Below, in pieces: positions 24,059-33,640 of a stretch of DNA of 64,000 bases (the first letter of the stretch is position 1; every line of letters begins with the position of its first letter). The notes under the pieces were generated by a model. It did not search any database, was not told the DNA's origin, and was given only the letters and a program-made list of their open reading frames with translations. The translations under genes were made by a program, and so were the position numbers. The stretch spans positions 1 through 64,000 of the forward strand of contig JAEYTL010000056.1 in NCBI GenBank assembly GCA_023434025.1. Reading direction: 5' to 3'. The stretch is from Bacteroidota bacterium (lineage in GTDB: Bacteria > Bacteroidota > Bacteroidia > Flavobacteriales > Flavobacteriaceae).

Positions 24059-26041
24059 CTAACTTTTTTTCAAAATGATTGACTCCGTTTGCTTTTCAAT
24101 GTAAATTTTAAAAATATTTTTCAAATCTTCATAGTAATCTGATTCAAAGACTGCTCTGTTTATATCAAAAAAAGAGGAAATCGTTATTTTATCCTGATCA
24201 CCGGAAATATTGAAACTAAAGAAAATACCGTTATCTGGCAACGAAACGGTTGTTGATTTAGGCAAAGATTCTATCTGATAACCTTTCGGAACTGCAATAC
24301 TGATCGTGTATTTATCTTGGGCGGGGAATACAAAATCTACAGGCATTGTTCTCTTTTCCTGCTTAAACGGGTTTATTGTTTTTGTGAAAAACAACAAGGG
24401 GTTAAAAATAATTTTATCACCGCTTAAATCGGACACTTTTGAATTTGAAAAAGAATAGGTCTCTATAATCATTTTTTCAAGTTCTTTAAGGTTTTCTACT
24501 TTGTACTCTTCAATATCCAGGTTATTGTACTCTTCTTCCAGTTTTTCTAAATAGGAATTCTGATTACCATCACCGAATCTATCTCTGAACAAATAAGCGT
24601 GATAGTCACTTTTTGAACTCCTCACTTTTCCTTTTAACGTACCGTTTGGCAGTAAATCAGCCTGAACAAAAGTGATTGATTTTGATAAACTTACCGGATT
24701 AACATTTATTTCTTCCGATTGCCCATTGTAAAGAATCGATCGTCCAACTCCGTTTAAACACCTGATTGGCAAAATATTAAAATCAGCGTTTAAATCGGTG
24801 GCATCCATTAAAACCTGATTACCCTCAATATTAGCAGCTGCGATTAAATAATTAAATCCTTCACGACTCGGAAACAAGGTTTTACCATTCTTACGGGTAC
24901 TGATCAGAACGGGAAAAGCATTAAGTCCTGCACTTCTTAGCATAATTACTAAGTTTAAATTGATATCGGCCACATTTCCGTTTCTATTCAGATAGGCTTC
25001 CTTGACTCCTTGTTTAGGATAATAACCATATTCACCATTCCATTTAATTCTGTTTTTAACATGATTAAAAACTACCCTGGCTTTACCTAACTTATCCAGT
25101 GTATCACTTAAATTGTTCAGAAGAACTCCTTCAAAATATCCCTTTGTTTCTATTTCTTTTTTAAACTTTTCATTTTGTGTAATATTTCTCGCTACATCAT
25201 CCCATGTTTCCAGATATATTTTCGGCTGAACATCTTTAAAAGCCACTACATTAAGCTCATTTTCTACTTTTATTCTGTAATTCTCAATATTATCAACATA
25301 AGGCTCTTCTTTCAGTGCCGGTATGTCTTTTAACGTGTATTTTTGTTTTCTGATGTTATATGTAAGCTGTTTAGTCTGGGTGTTTGCTGAATTAAAGGCC
25401 TGGGTATACATTTCATCTTTAGCTTCGTGCTCAACTTTTGAGTAGCCCCGCAATATTGTTTTATAATTATAATTTACCGGAATCTCTGTTTTATATTCGG
25501 CATAATTTACCGGAATATATTCCTGAAAATAAAAATCCGGCAGCTTAACCAGATTTTCTGAAACTAATTTATACTTGAATTCAATTATTGATCCTTCTTT
25601 TACATTGGGAAAAGTAATGGTTTTTTTCATCCAGTAATCGTTTATTTTCTCTTTAAAAGTTCCTTTAGCATTGAGCTTTGTTTTTTCAATTTTATTATGC
25701 TCCAAATTATACGTTGTAACATCTGAAAAAAATACATTATCATTGCCTATTTCGCTCCAGCCTATATAATAGGGTATGGCATAATTAGCCCAGGAGAAAC
25801 CTTCCTTTTTATAAATTTTTAAACGGATTTCATATTCTGTCTCACTTTGAAAACCTTTGTTTTCAGTGTAATAAAAATAGGTTCTGGCTTTTTTAAACAA
25901 AATAGCCGCCGCCGCTTCAGGATCAAAAGGATGACTTTTTTCGGCTAATTCCTGTTTTGAGACTTTTCCAAATTCCAGTTTTTGAGCTGCTAATGATGTA
26001 CTCAACAGTAGTGCTAAGGCTATAAATTTTAATGTATTCAT
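24059..26041 (-). CDS. DUF3857/transglutaminase-like protein with degenerate active site (paralogue 3)
   Basis: 660 residues with signal peptide (ending SLAAQ), N-terminal DUF3857 beta domain (about 50-250), transglutaminase-like core (about 290-420) and C-terminal DUF3858-like domain. In an active core the triad Cys-His-Asp appears as GDCKA, NHAVL and ECTD. Here the same positions read GNVADIN, FNYLIA and DATD: Cys and His are replaced, only the Asp side remains. So it is probably a non-catalytic, ligand-binding member. It lies 3 bp after the second paralogue and shares the LLFRDRFGDGN-type C-terminal motifs. Confidence 0.85.
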   Translation of the reverse strand: MNTLKFIALALLLSTSLAAQKLEFGKVSKQELAEKSHPFDPEAAAAILFKKARTYFYYTENKGFQSETEYEIRLKIYKKEGFSWANYAIPYYIGWSEIGNDNVFFSDVTTYNLEHNKIEKTKLNAKGTFKEKINDYWMKKTITFPNVKEGSIIEFKYKLVSENLVKLPDFYFQEYIPVNYAEYKTEIPVNYNYKTILRGYSKVEHEAKDEMYTQAFNSANTQTKQLTYNIRKQKYTLKDIPALKEEPYVDNIENYRIKVENELNVVAFKDVQPKIYLETWDDVARNITQNEKFKKEIETKGYFEGVLLNNLSDTLDKLGKARVVFNHVKNRIKWNGEYGYYPKQGVKEAYLNRNGNVADINLNLVIMLRSAGLNAFPVLISTRKNGKTLFPSREGFNYLIAAANIEGNQVLMDATDLNADFNILPIRCLNGVGRSILYNGQSEEINVNPVSLSKSITFVQADLLPNGTLKGKVRSSKSDYHAYLFRDRFGDGNQNSYLEKLEEEYNNLDIEEYKVENLKELEKMIIETYSFSNSKVSDLSGDKIIFNPLLFFTKTINPFKQEKRTMPVDFVFPAQDKYTISIAVPKGYQIESLPKSTTVSLPDNGIFFSFNISGDQDKITISSFFDINRAVFESDYYEDLKNIFKIYIEKQTESIILKKS

Positions 26042-26044
26042 AAG

Positions 26045-28060
26045 TTAACTTTTTTTCAATACAATCTTCTCGGTTTGATTCTCTACTATCTGCTTAAAAA
26101 AATCTTTTAAATCCACATAATAATCCGGTGTAATGAGAGACTCATTCATCAGCAATGTAGCTGTCATTTGAATCTTTCCTTCTGAGGCACTGAGGTTAAA
26201 TCGATACACCAGCCGATTGTTTTCAACAGCAAACGCCTTATTCTGGGGTAATGACTCAACCACATAACCTTCAGGAATCGTAACCGTTAAAACATATTTA
26301 TCTTCCTGTGGGTAAACAAAATCTATCGGGTAATCGCGTTTATCAACTTTAAAAGGATTTTCTGTAATCGAGTAAAAAAACAGTGGCGAAAAATACATTT
26401 TATCACCAATAATCTCCACCAGATCCGAATGCTTAAATGAAAACTCTTCAACAATTGGCTTTGACAAATCATTTTCATTCGTGACTTTATAATCTTCAAT
26501 TTCAATATCAGACAATTTTTTCTCTAAGGATTCCAGGTAATTATCCTTATTGTAGTTTAAATAATTATTTCGAAAATGATATGCGTTATAATCAAAATAT
26601 TGTCTCCTCAATTTTCCGTTTATATTTCCTTCTTTATCAATTGAAATCAGCCCCTGTGTATTCTCTTTGGAAACAAAGGCGGGTATAAGTTCAATAAATC
26701 CGGATGTTCCCTCTCTTCTTATCAATCTTCCCTGCCAGTTGAGTACTCTTGTAGGTAAAATATTTAAACTACTGTTCAAATCAGAAGCATCCAACATAAT
26801 TAAACCATTTGTAGTTTCTACTGCACAAACCACATAATTAAAGGCTGTTCTTGAAGGAAATAACGGTACTCCGTTTGATCTTGTACTAACCAATACCGGA
26901 TTGGCCTCAAATCCTGCATAACGCAGCATTGCTACTAACATCAAATTTATTTCCGCAATATTTCCGGACTTATTCTTATAGGCGGTACGCACTCCGTCAT
27001 CACAATAAATACCGTAATATCCGTTCCATTTTACCTGTCCTTTAACAAAATGTAAGATTGCGTTGATTTTCTCTTCCTTCAATGTTTTATTTTGAAGCAG
27101 GGCTTCTATATCTTTTTCAAAATACCCGGTTTTTTTTAATTCAGAACCAAAATTTTCTGTATCGTAAATCGTTTTACAAACATCGTCCCAACTGCTTGAT
27201 AAGCTTTTAATAGGCGAATTAGGGTATTTAATATAAGACAGCTCATGCAAAACTCCCGAAGTATAATCTTTGATATTAGCCACAAAATCCTCATCTTTCA
27301 TTGATGGTAACATTTCTGTAATATATGTATTGACTGCTTCCTGATAAGTCATTTTTTCATTCGAAAAGTTAGTTCTGGACACTGTAAAACCTGACCGTTC
27401 TTTTTCAGTATAATTATGTGTGGTTGTTTTAGTGGTTGTAGAAATCTTTGGATGAATATACCCTTTAACCCTCGGATTATAAACAAAATACTCCGGAACC
27501 GAGGTCACAAATTTTGAATAATTAACCGGAATACTCTTTTGAAAATACCACTCCGGAAGATTTGTAAAAAACGGTGAAGTTACCGTGTACTTATACTCTA
27601 TTACCGAACCTTCTTTTACGTCCGGCATGGAAACCTTTACCTTATTCCAGAATTTATTTACTTTTTCTGTAAATTCACCATCACTTTTCAGTTTCGTTTT
27701 TTCAATTTTACCATTCACAAGGTTGTAAGTAAAAGCCTTCGTGAAACTTACGGTTTCTCTTTCGTCACCTCCAACATAAACAGGGATTGCAATATCAGCA
27801 AAAGAATACCCTTCTTTTTTATATACCTTGATTTTGGTCGTAACTTCTGTAATCAGTCTGAATCCGGTGTTAACGTTAAATTCAAAATAAGATTTACCTA
27901 TATCGAACAAAACGGCTGCTTCAGCATTTTTTTCAACAGGGTGCTCTTTTTCCTGAAGCTCGGCAACAGTTACTTTTCCTAAATCATAGGACTGGCTTAA
28001 ACCGGAAAATGAAATGAATAAAAAAAAATAAATCTGACTGCTTTTCTTAAAAAGACTCAT
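26045..28060 (-). CDS. DUF3857/transglutaminase-like protein with degenerate active site (paralogue 2)
   Basis: 671 residues, same architecture as its downstream neighbour: signal peptide (ending GLSQ), DUF3857 domain with FTYNLVNGKIEKTKLK and VKEGSVIEYKYTV, transglutaminase-like core and C-terminal beta domain. The core shows SGNIAEINLMLVAML where GDCKAL is expected, and TAFNYVVCAV in place of NHAVLC; the Asp region LDASD remains. Cys and His are therefore lost at the aligned positions. Closest relative in the window is the 24059 gene, pointing to a tandem duplication after the loss. Confidence 0.85.
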   Translation of the reverse strand: MSLFKKSSQIYFFLFISFSGLSQSYDLGKVTVAELQEKEHPVEKNAEAAVLFDIGKSYFEFNVNTGFRLITEVTTKIKVYKKEGYSFADIAIPVYVGGDERETVSFTKAFTYNLVNGKIEKTKLKSDGEFTEKVNKFWNKVKVSMPDVKEGSVIEYKYTVTSPFFTNLPEWYFQKSIPVNYSKFVTSVPEYFVYNPRVKGYIHPKISTTTKTTTHNYTEKERSGFTVSRTNFSNEKMTYQEAVNTYITEMLPSMKDEDFVANIKDYTSGVLHELSYIKYPNSPIKSLSSSWDDVCKTIYDTENFGSELKKTGYFEKDIEALLQNKTLKEEKINAILHFVKGQVKWNGYYGIYCDDGVRTAYKNKSGNIAEINLMLVAMLRYAGFEANPVLVSTRSNGVPLFPSRTAFNYVVCAVETTNGLIMLDASDLNSSLNILPTRVLNWQGRLIRREGTSGFIELIPAFVSKENTQGLISIDKEGNINGKLRRQYFDYNAYHFRNNYLNYNKDNYLESLEKKLSDIEIEDYKVTNENDLSKPIVEEFSFKHSDLVEIIGDKMYFSPLFFYSITENPFKVDKRDYPIDFVYPQEDKYVLTVTIPEGYVVESLPQNKAFAVENNRLVYRFNLSASEGKIQMTATLLMNESLITPDYYVDLKDFFKQIVENQTEKIVLKKS

Positions 28061-28065
28061 TGTTT

Positions 28066-29964
28066 TTAGTTTTGAATTAATACCAGCTTTGCATTATCGT
28101 TTTTTGCAATTTTTTCTATGAATTTTCTGTACTCTTCATACTCTGATTTGGAATAAAAGCCCTTGTTTATGGTTAAAGAACGCCTGTAGATCAGTTTGTT
28201 GTCATTTAACTGAACCTCAACCTTATAATATCCGTATTTTTCCTGAAACTCCACAGACTCCGGAACAAATTCAACCGAAAAATTATCAGGTAAACTAATG
28301 CTAATATCATCATAATCATAAAAGCCTCTTGAAATCTCGAAGGGTGAATTTCGGGTCCGGTATCTTTTGGGAACTGATGAATACTGATTGAATGCATTTA
28401 AAGCAAGCATTAGACGCTGACCGTTTTTACTTGCATAATTAGCTGCTTCCAAATCAATTTTTTCTGTAAATTCAGCCTTGTCTTTGTTATTTTCAAAAAC
28501 AGGATTTTTCCAATGCAGGTTATTTATGGTGCTAAAATAATTTTTATAATGTCTATCCAGTTCGTCTTTTGAACTGCGTTCCAAACGATGCTTTCCGGCA
28601 TACTGTGTTCCGGAAGACTTAATGGTAACGGCTCCTGAAATTGAGCCTGTCTGGCTTAACGTATAATGCCCGGACGTTACCTGACTGTTGTGCTTTTCCG
28701 AATAAACTTTTGTATCAGTAATCTCGCCACCTTCCGGCTTTATCAGTAATGCTTTCCGGTCATCCGTAAAGTTTGCCTGAAAATCAAACGGAACTATCTG
28801 ATCCGTACATTCCATCCATTTTAATCCACCTTCATAAGGAATACATAGTACCGCATGATTCCCTTGCATGGAAACAAAATCAGGATTAATGTCTCTCTGA
28901 TACCTGTCTCCATATATAATAGTGTAGTATGCATCAACATCAAACACCTTAAGCAATGCTCTCGTATAGTTTGATAACGCTTTACAATCACCATACCCTA
29001 ACCGGTCAACATCTTTGGCCAGCATTGGTTTCCATCCGCCGATTCCCAGCTGGATACTCACATATCTTGTCTTATTCTGCACGTATTCAAAGACCTTTTG
29101 TGTGATCTTCAACGGATCCGTTTCATTACCTACATAGGCCTTGATTTTTGATTTTGTATCTTCTGAGAGTTCATCGGTTCCGTTCAATAAGCTGGTGTAC
29201 ACCCATGAGCCAAAGCTTTCCCAACTATCCGCCTGACCTTCAACGCCCTCCAAATAGAACTTATTTAACCCAAAAATCACACTTGGTGTAAATTTTCGCA
29301 GGTTTGGAGCATATTCTTCCTGCCGTAAAGCCGCAATATTTTTGGCTTCAAAAGCTACTTTTCCTTCCTCTTCTTTTTTAGTAATTGAAAAGCCTTCAAA
29401 GTGCTCTTCTTTATATTTAAATCCTAAATCTTGCGGATAGAAAACAGTTATTTTACTGGCTTCTGTACTTAAAAAATAACTTTCCAGTGGTGTCCAACCG
29501 GGAATAAAAGCCGTATTTGACGTTTCGATTTCACAATCAAAAATAAGTGTAAAAGGATAACTGATCGGTGTGTAATCAAGGTATAAAACACGATTGTCTG
29601 TGTAGACAGAGATTCCGTCGGCAATACTCTGATCTCTGAAATCTTTTTTCTTAATTTTTTTAATTTCAGTTCCTGCCGAATTTACAATCTGAGCTTCTAT
29701 CGAAACGATTTTCAGGCTCTTGTCATAATATTGTGACGCATCCATGTGACGCATACCATATTCGTTAAATACGGTTACTACACGCCTGGATTTAATCGTC
29801 ATCAACTTTCTGGATTTTATTTTTATTTCAGTTTCCTGCAGGCGGATACAAGCGTTTGCATTTTCTTTTAACTCCTTTGAAATTAAAAGATCTGAATAAA
29901 TCTGAGCTTCAACACTTGTTAAAAAAGCAATGTAGAGAAACAGTGTTAATGTTATGTTTTTCAT
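28066..29964 (-). CDS. DUF3857 transglutaminase-family protein with intact triad (paralogue 1)
   Basis: 632 residues, first gene of the run. Signal peptide (ending SVEAQ), DUF3857 domain, and a transglutaminase core that keeps the catalytic triad: Cys in RLGYGDCKALSNY, His in GNHAVLCIPYEGG, Asp in WMECTDQIVPFDF. It is thus likely to be an active amidase, transamidase or protease-like enzyme in the periplasm or at the surface. Function of the family is not settled. It is followed after 5 bp by paralogue 2. Confidence 0.87.
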   Translation of the reverse strand: MKNITLTLFLYIAFLTSVEAQIYSDLLISKELKENANACIRLQETEIKIKSRKLMTIKSRRVVTVFNEYGMRHMDASQYYDKSLKIVSIEAQIVNSAGTEIKKIKKKDFRDQSIADGISVYTDNRVLYLDYTPISYPFTLIFDCEIETSNTAFIPGWTPLESYFLSTEASKITVFYPQDLGFKYKEEHFEGFSITKKEEEGKVAFEAKNIAALRQEEYAPNLRKFTPSVIFGLNKFYLEGVEGQADSWESFGSWVYTSLLNGTDELSEDTKSKIKAYVGNETDPLKITQKVFEYVQNKTRYVSIQLGIGGWKPMLAKDVDRLGYGDCKALSNYTRALLKVFDVDAYYTIIYGDRYQRDINPDFVSMQGNHAVLCIPYEGGLKWMECTDQIVPFDFQANFTDDRKALLIKPEGGEITDTKVYSEKHNSQVTSGHYTLSQTGSISGAVTIKSSGTQYAGKHRLERSSKDELDRHYKNYFSTINNLHWKNPVFENNKDKAEFTEKIDLEAANYASKNGQRLMLALNAFNQYSSVPKRYRTRNSPFEISRGFYDYDDISISLPDNFSVEFVPESVEFQEKYGYYKVEVQLNDNKLIYRRSLTINKGFYSKSEYEEYRKFIEKIAKNDNAKLVLIQN

Positions 29965-30074
29965 GAACTGTAAAGATCCCGAAATAACGATTCGGACTGA
30001 TAATATTAATTTGTTTGAAGTTTCCGGAAACCCTTATTTTTCAAAAATAAATTAAAAGAAATAAAAAACAAATA

Positions 30075-30527
30075 TTATTCTTTGTTTTTTGTATCAATTG
30101 TAATGGTTACCGGTCCGTCGTTTACCAGGCTTATCTTCATATCAGCCCCAAACCGGCCGGTTTGAATACGTTTGCCCAAATCTGATTCCATTTGCTCAAT
30201 GAAACGCTCGTAAACCGGAATGGCAGTACCGGGCTTTGACGCTCTGATATAAGAGGGGCGGTTTCCTTTTTTTGTGGAAGCATGAAGTGTAAACTGACTC
30301 ACAACAATGACCTCTCCGTTTACTTCTTTTACCGATAAATTCATCACGCCGTTTTCATCAGCAAAAATACGAAGATTGACAATTTTTGCTGACAGCCATG
30401 CTATATCATCATTTGAATCGGTATCTTCAATACCGACCAAAACCAATAATCCTTTTTGGACAGAAGCTACAACTTCTCCCTCGACAGTTACTGAAGACTG
30501 GGAAACTCTCTGAATAACAGCTCTCAT
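30075..30527 (-). CDS. dtd: D-aminoacyl-tRNA deacylase
   Basis: 150 residues, full length. The family motifs are visible: MRAVIQRVSQSSVTVEG at the start, VSQFTLHASTKKGNRPS (SQFTL motif with the catalytic Thr region), RASKPGTA, and FGADMKISLVNDGPVTI near the end (NxGP motif). It removes D-amino acids from mischarged tRNA. The ATG overlaps the stop of the DUF4276-like gene by 4 bp. Confidence 0.95.
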   Translation of the reverse strand: MRAVIQRVSQSSVTVEGEVVASVQKGLLVLVGIEDTDSNDDIAWLSAKIVNLRIFADENGVMNLSVKEVNGEVIVVSQFTLHASTKKGNRPSYIRASKPGTAIPVYERFIEQMESDLGKRIQTGRFGADMKISLVNDGPVTITIDTKNKE

Positions 30528-31204
30528 TTTTTATGATAAAAGTTTAACTCCTTGAGTTTAATAATTAAAGAACTTTTAAACTTATTATAGGATGGAATCT
30601 TTTCCAACTTTGACAAATCTATACTTTGACCTATTATTTGATACAAGTCAGAGATTTCCAACCCTTTATTTCTTTTTCTTTTAGTTAAATCTTCTTTAGA
30701 TAATCGAATTATATCTTCAATTAGTGATTTAGGATCCTTAATTAACTCAGGGTTCAGATGAATTTTTAGCTCAGCATCTGTCTTATTTATACCAATTTCA
30801 TCTTTTAATAGTTCTCTATCTGCTATCATCCATGATTCTGTCATTTGAATCGGTACAATAGCAACAAAATTTTTACAATATTCTTCATCACTTTTCTGTA
30901 ACAATGATTCCAAAGCAGGATTTATTTTTGACTTAAATACTAAATCATCATTTTCATCATCAGAATCAGTATGAACAAATAAAAGTAAAATACCATATTT
31001 TTCATATCCTAATTTTGCAGCACATTGAACTTGTTTGTTAAAACTTAATCCTGTTTTACTAAATTCTAAAATCACAAGTTCTATTTCAATGTCACCAGTA
31101 CAATCATAAGCAACTTCAAATAGTGTTCTTTCAACTACACTAGACAAAAATCTAACATCTGTACTTCCTTCTGTATATAATCCTGCTAAAATAAAATTAC
31201 TCAT
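30524..31204 (-). CDS. DUF4276/TOPRIM-like partner of an AAA ATPase
   Basis: 226 residues. The start YTEGSTDVRFLSSV matches the first acidic motif of TOPRIM-like proteins, followed by LLLFVHTDSDDEND (DxD-type motif) and IQMTESWMIADREL (a conserved TESW seen in DUF4276 proteins). These acidic residues could coordinate metal in a nuclease. It is 5 bp downstream of the AAA ATPase gene and looks like its effector. Codon use is more A/T-rich than in dtd or rsgA on either side. I am sure of the pairing, less sure of the family name. Confidence 0.65.
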   Translation of the reverse strand: MSNFILAGLYTEGSTDVRFLSSVVERTLFEVAYDCTGDIEIELVILEFSKTGLSFNKQVQCAAKLGYEKYGILLLFVHTDSDDENDDLVFKSKINPALESLLQKSDEEYCKNFVAIVPIQMTESWMIADRELLKDEIGINKTDAELKIHLNPELIKDPKSLIEDIIRLSKEDLTKRKRNKGLEISDLYQIIGQSIDLSKLEKIPSYNKFKSSLIIKLKELNFYHKK

Positions 31205-31209
31205 GGCGA

Positions 31210-32610
31210 TTAAAAGATTGCATCTTCAAATTGTGCGGTTTTTAAATAATCATTTACTATTGACAAAGTTAATTTTCTATCCTGCTCTGAAAAAATTAAA
31301 CTTAATTGCGATGTAGAGTTATCTTTAATAACTGGACTAATTTTTGTTGAATTAAGTTTTAAACGACTACCCTTTAAATTAACAATTGAATTTCTCATTT
31401 GAGCATACCAAATACTGACATTGGTATCTTTTTTCCATGTTTCCATATTACCGACTAAAACAGGCGAATGAGTATTTACTATAACTTGTCTCAATGGCAT
31501 ATCTATTTCATTAAAATCGACTGTTAAATCTTTTAAAAGTTCCGTCATCGCTTTTATCCTAAAAGGATGAATTCCATTTTCTGGTTCTTCAAAACAAAGT
31601 AAACCAGTATGCTTTTCATCATACTCTAAAATACATAATGCTAAAACTCTTAAAGTTCCTTCCGAAAGAACCCTTGAAGAAAATTCTTTTTTATCGACAT
31701 CTTTAAGTTTAATCAAATATTGCTTATTTTCATTGTCATCAATTACATCTACTTCAATAAAATTAGGAAGGAAGCTATTTAGCTTTCTTGAAATTTCTTT
31801 CAACGAATATTTATCATTTTGTTTAATTCTAAATAATGCGGCTGCTAAATTTTTGCCGCTTACTGTAATTATATCTTCACCATTATTTTTACTTGTTGCT
31901 TGTCTTAAATCTTCAGGGTTTAACTGCAAGAATTTCCAACTTTTCATTTCTTCTTTTGCAGCTAAAACATGAGGAAAATCTACAGTATCAAAACTACTTA
32001 AGACCGTTCTTGTAGCATTACTTAACGGAAATCTTCTTTTATTACCTGTTGTTCCATCTTGCGGAACTTGTATTACATCTAATCCATTTTCATTAACACT
32101 TTCGATGTAAGGAATTCCTCTTTTACCAGTACCTACTTTAGGTCGCCAATACTCTAGGTTTTTTTTTGAAAGAATTGTTGTTACCCATTTATCTTCTTGA
32201 TGATTTAACTTAAATAAATTTTCCTTAGAAACAGCTAAATCCTGAATTCCAGATTGATTAGTTATTCTCTTTATTGATAGCTCATATCTAAGCCTTGTAT
32301 ATTTTAATTTTGCTTCATTTCCCCATGCATCTTTAACATTTTTATTTACCAACATTTCTACAACAAACTCCATTTCAGTAGCATAATTATCATCTTCATA
32401 TTGAGTAAATAATTCAATAAATTCTCCTCTTTGCTCACTAAATGCTCTCTTTAAGTTATCTGTATCTGCAAGTCTAGACAACAAAGTCAATGCATCAAAT
32501 AAGTTACTTTTCCCTGATGCATTTGCTCCCGCAATTACTGTGAAAGGTGTAAATTCCATTTCAAAATTATGAAAGGATTTAAATCCGTTAATTTTGAGAT
32601 ATGTTATCAT
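31210..32610 (-). CDS. AAA ATPase of the RecF/SMC-OLD type
   Basis: 466 residues. Walker A is GANASGKSNLF (about 28-38), after LKINGFKSFHNFEMEF, the usual N-terminus of this class. The ABC-type signature is VLSEGTLRVLALCIL, Walker B GLLCFEEPENGIHP and the His switch VNTHSPVLVG. The middle is an insertion typical of AAA_15/AAA_21 proteins. Such ATPases are regulatory halves of anti-phage pairs (OLD, Gabija and PARIS classes), with a TOPRIM-like nuclease supplied in cis or by the next gene. Here the partner follows at 5 bp. Its place between rsgA and dtd suggests an inserted defence cassette. Confidence 0.8.
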   Translation of the reverse strand: MITYLKINGFKSFHNFEMEFTPFTVIAGANASGKSNLFDALTLLSRLADTDNLKRAFSEQRGEFIELFTQYEDDNYATEMEFVVEMLVNKNVKDAWGNEAKLKYTRLRYELSIKRITNQSGIQDLAVSKENLFKLNHQEDKWVTTILSKKNLEYWRPKVGTGKRGIPYIESVNENGLDVIQVPQDGTTGNKRRFPLSNATRTVLSSFDTVDFPHVLAAKEEMKSWKFLQLNPEDLRQATSKNNGEDIITVSGKNLAAALFRIKQNDKYSLKEISRKLNSFLPNFIEVDVIDDNENKQYLIKLKDVDKKEFSSRVLSEGTLRVLALCILEYDEKHTGLLCFEEPENGIHPFRIKAMTELLKDLTVDFNEIDMPLRQVIVNTHSPVLVGNMETWKKDTNVSIWYAQMRNSIVNLKGSRLKLNSTKISPVIKDNSTSQLSLIFSEQDRKLTLSIVNDYLKTAQFEDAIF

Positions 32611-32648
32611 ACTAAAGAGAATTTAATTTCAAATATAATATTTATTAA

Positions 32649-33614
32649 TCAATTATCTAGATTGCGTCCCTCAGCATAAATATCATTCCGGTATTGCTCT
32701 TCATCTCCTTCCAAAATCTGAAGATAACTCTTATATCGCGTCCAGGCAATCCTGTCTTCTTCCAATGCCCTTTTAACCGCACAATGCGGTTCATCCTTAT
32801 GCAGGCAGTTATTAAATTTGCACTGATCTTCCAACGCAAAAAATTCAGGAAAGTACCCTTTAATTTCATGCTTCTCCATATCTACAATACCAAATCCACG
32901 GATACCCGGTGTATCAATTATTCTGGAATCAAACGACAAATCAAACATTTCGGCAAAAGTGGTGGTATGCTGCCCTTGCTGATGCAAATCGGATATTTCC
33001 TTTGTTTTTAAATTCAGGTCAGGCTCCAATGCATTCACCAATGTTGATTTACCCACTCCGGAATGGCCTGAAAACATACAGACCTTTCCTTTCATCATTT
33101 GTTTTAATTCTTCCAGTCCTTTCCCTTCGGTGGCAGAAACCCGCAAACACGGATAACCAATTTGTGAATAAACATATTGCAGATACAACTGCTCGTCCAA
33201 AGCCGCTTCATCATAGGTATCTATCTTATTAAAAACAAGAACTGCTTTGATATGATACGCTTCGGCCGTCACTAAAAACCGGTCTATAAAGCTGGTTGTT
33301 GTAGTTGGGTTATTTATCGTAACCAACAAAAAAACAACATCAACATTAGAGGCGATGATATGTGATTGTTTAGAAAGATTAACAGATTTTCGGACAATAT
33401 AGTTTCTTCGCTCATGTATATTATGAATCAACCCGGTAACTACATCTGATGAATCATCCAATTCAAAATCAACCTCATCCCCCACAGCAATCGGATTGGT
33501 GCTCTTTATCCCTTTCATTCTGAACTTACCCTTAATCCGGCAATCATATAACTGATTATTTTCGGTTTTAACGGTGTACCAGCTTCCGGTCGATTTATAA
33601 ACAAGTCCTGTCAT
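32649..33614 (-). CDS. rsgA: Small ribosomal subunit biogenesis GTPase RsgA
   Basis: Circularly permuted GTPase that acts in late 30S maturation. N-terminal OB domain (1-70), G domain with NKID (G4) before SGHSGVGKSTLVNAL (G1) and DTPGIRGFG (G3), and a C-terminal zinc site CKFNNCLHKDEPHCAVKRAL. The start at 33614 gives MTGLVYKSTGSWY, the family N-terminus, and lies 5 bp from a -7 element; the longer frame to 33629 begins inside that promoter. Length 321. Confidence 0.95.
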   Translation of the reverse strand: MTGLVYKSTGSWYTVKTENNQLYDCRIKGKFRMKGIKSTNPIAVGDEVDFELDDSSDVVTGLIHNIHERRNYIVRKSVNLSKQSHIIASNVDVVFLLVTINNPTTTTSFIDRFLVTAEAYHIKAVLVFNKIDTYDEAALDEQLYLQYVYSQIGYPCLRVSATEGKGLEELKQMMKGKVCMFSGHSGVGKSTLVNALEPDLNLKTKEISDLHQQGQHTTTFAEMFDLSFDSRIIDTPGIRGFGIVDMEKHEIKGYFPEFFALEDQCKFNNCLHKDEPHCAVKRALEEDRIAWTRYKSYLQILEGDEEQYRNDIYAEGRNLDN

Positions 33615-33618
33615 GCCA

Positions 33619-33626
33619 CAAAGATA
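33619..33626 (-). promoter_or_regulatory. -7 element of rsgA, leaderless start likely
   Basis: Minus-strand TATCTTTG fits TAnnTTTG. The expected transcription start falls at or next to the ATG at 33614, so this mRNA may be leaderless or nearly so. It also lets rsgA be expressed apart from the aromatic operon upstream. Confidence 0.45.
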
Positions 33627-33640
33627 CAAGATTTCGCCAA

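Noticed and set aside
24059..29964. Assembly duplication of the three DUF3857 genes
   Set aside because: The proteins differ throughout, including the active site, and have different signal peptides. They are true paralogues.
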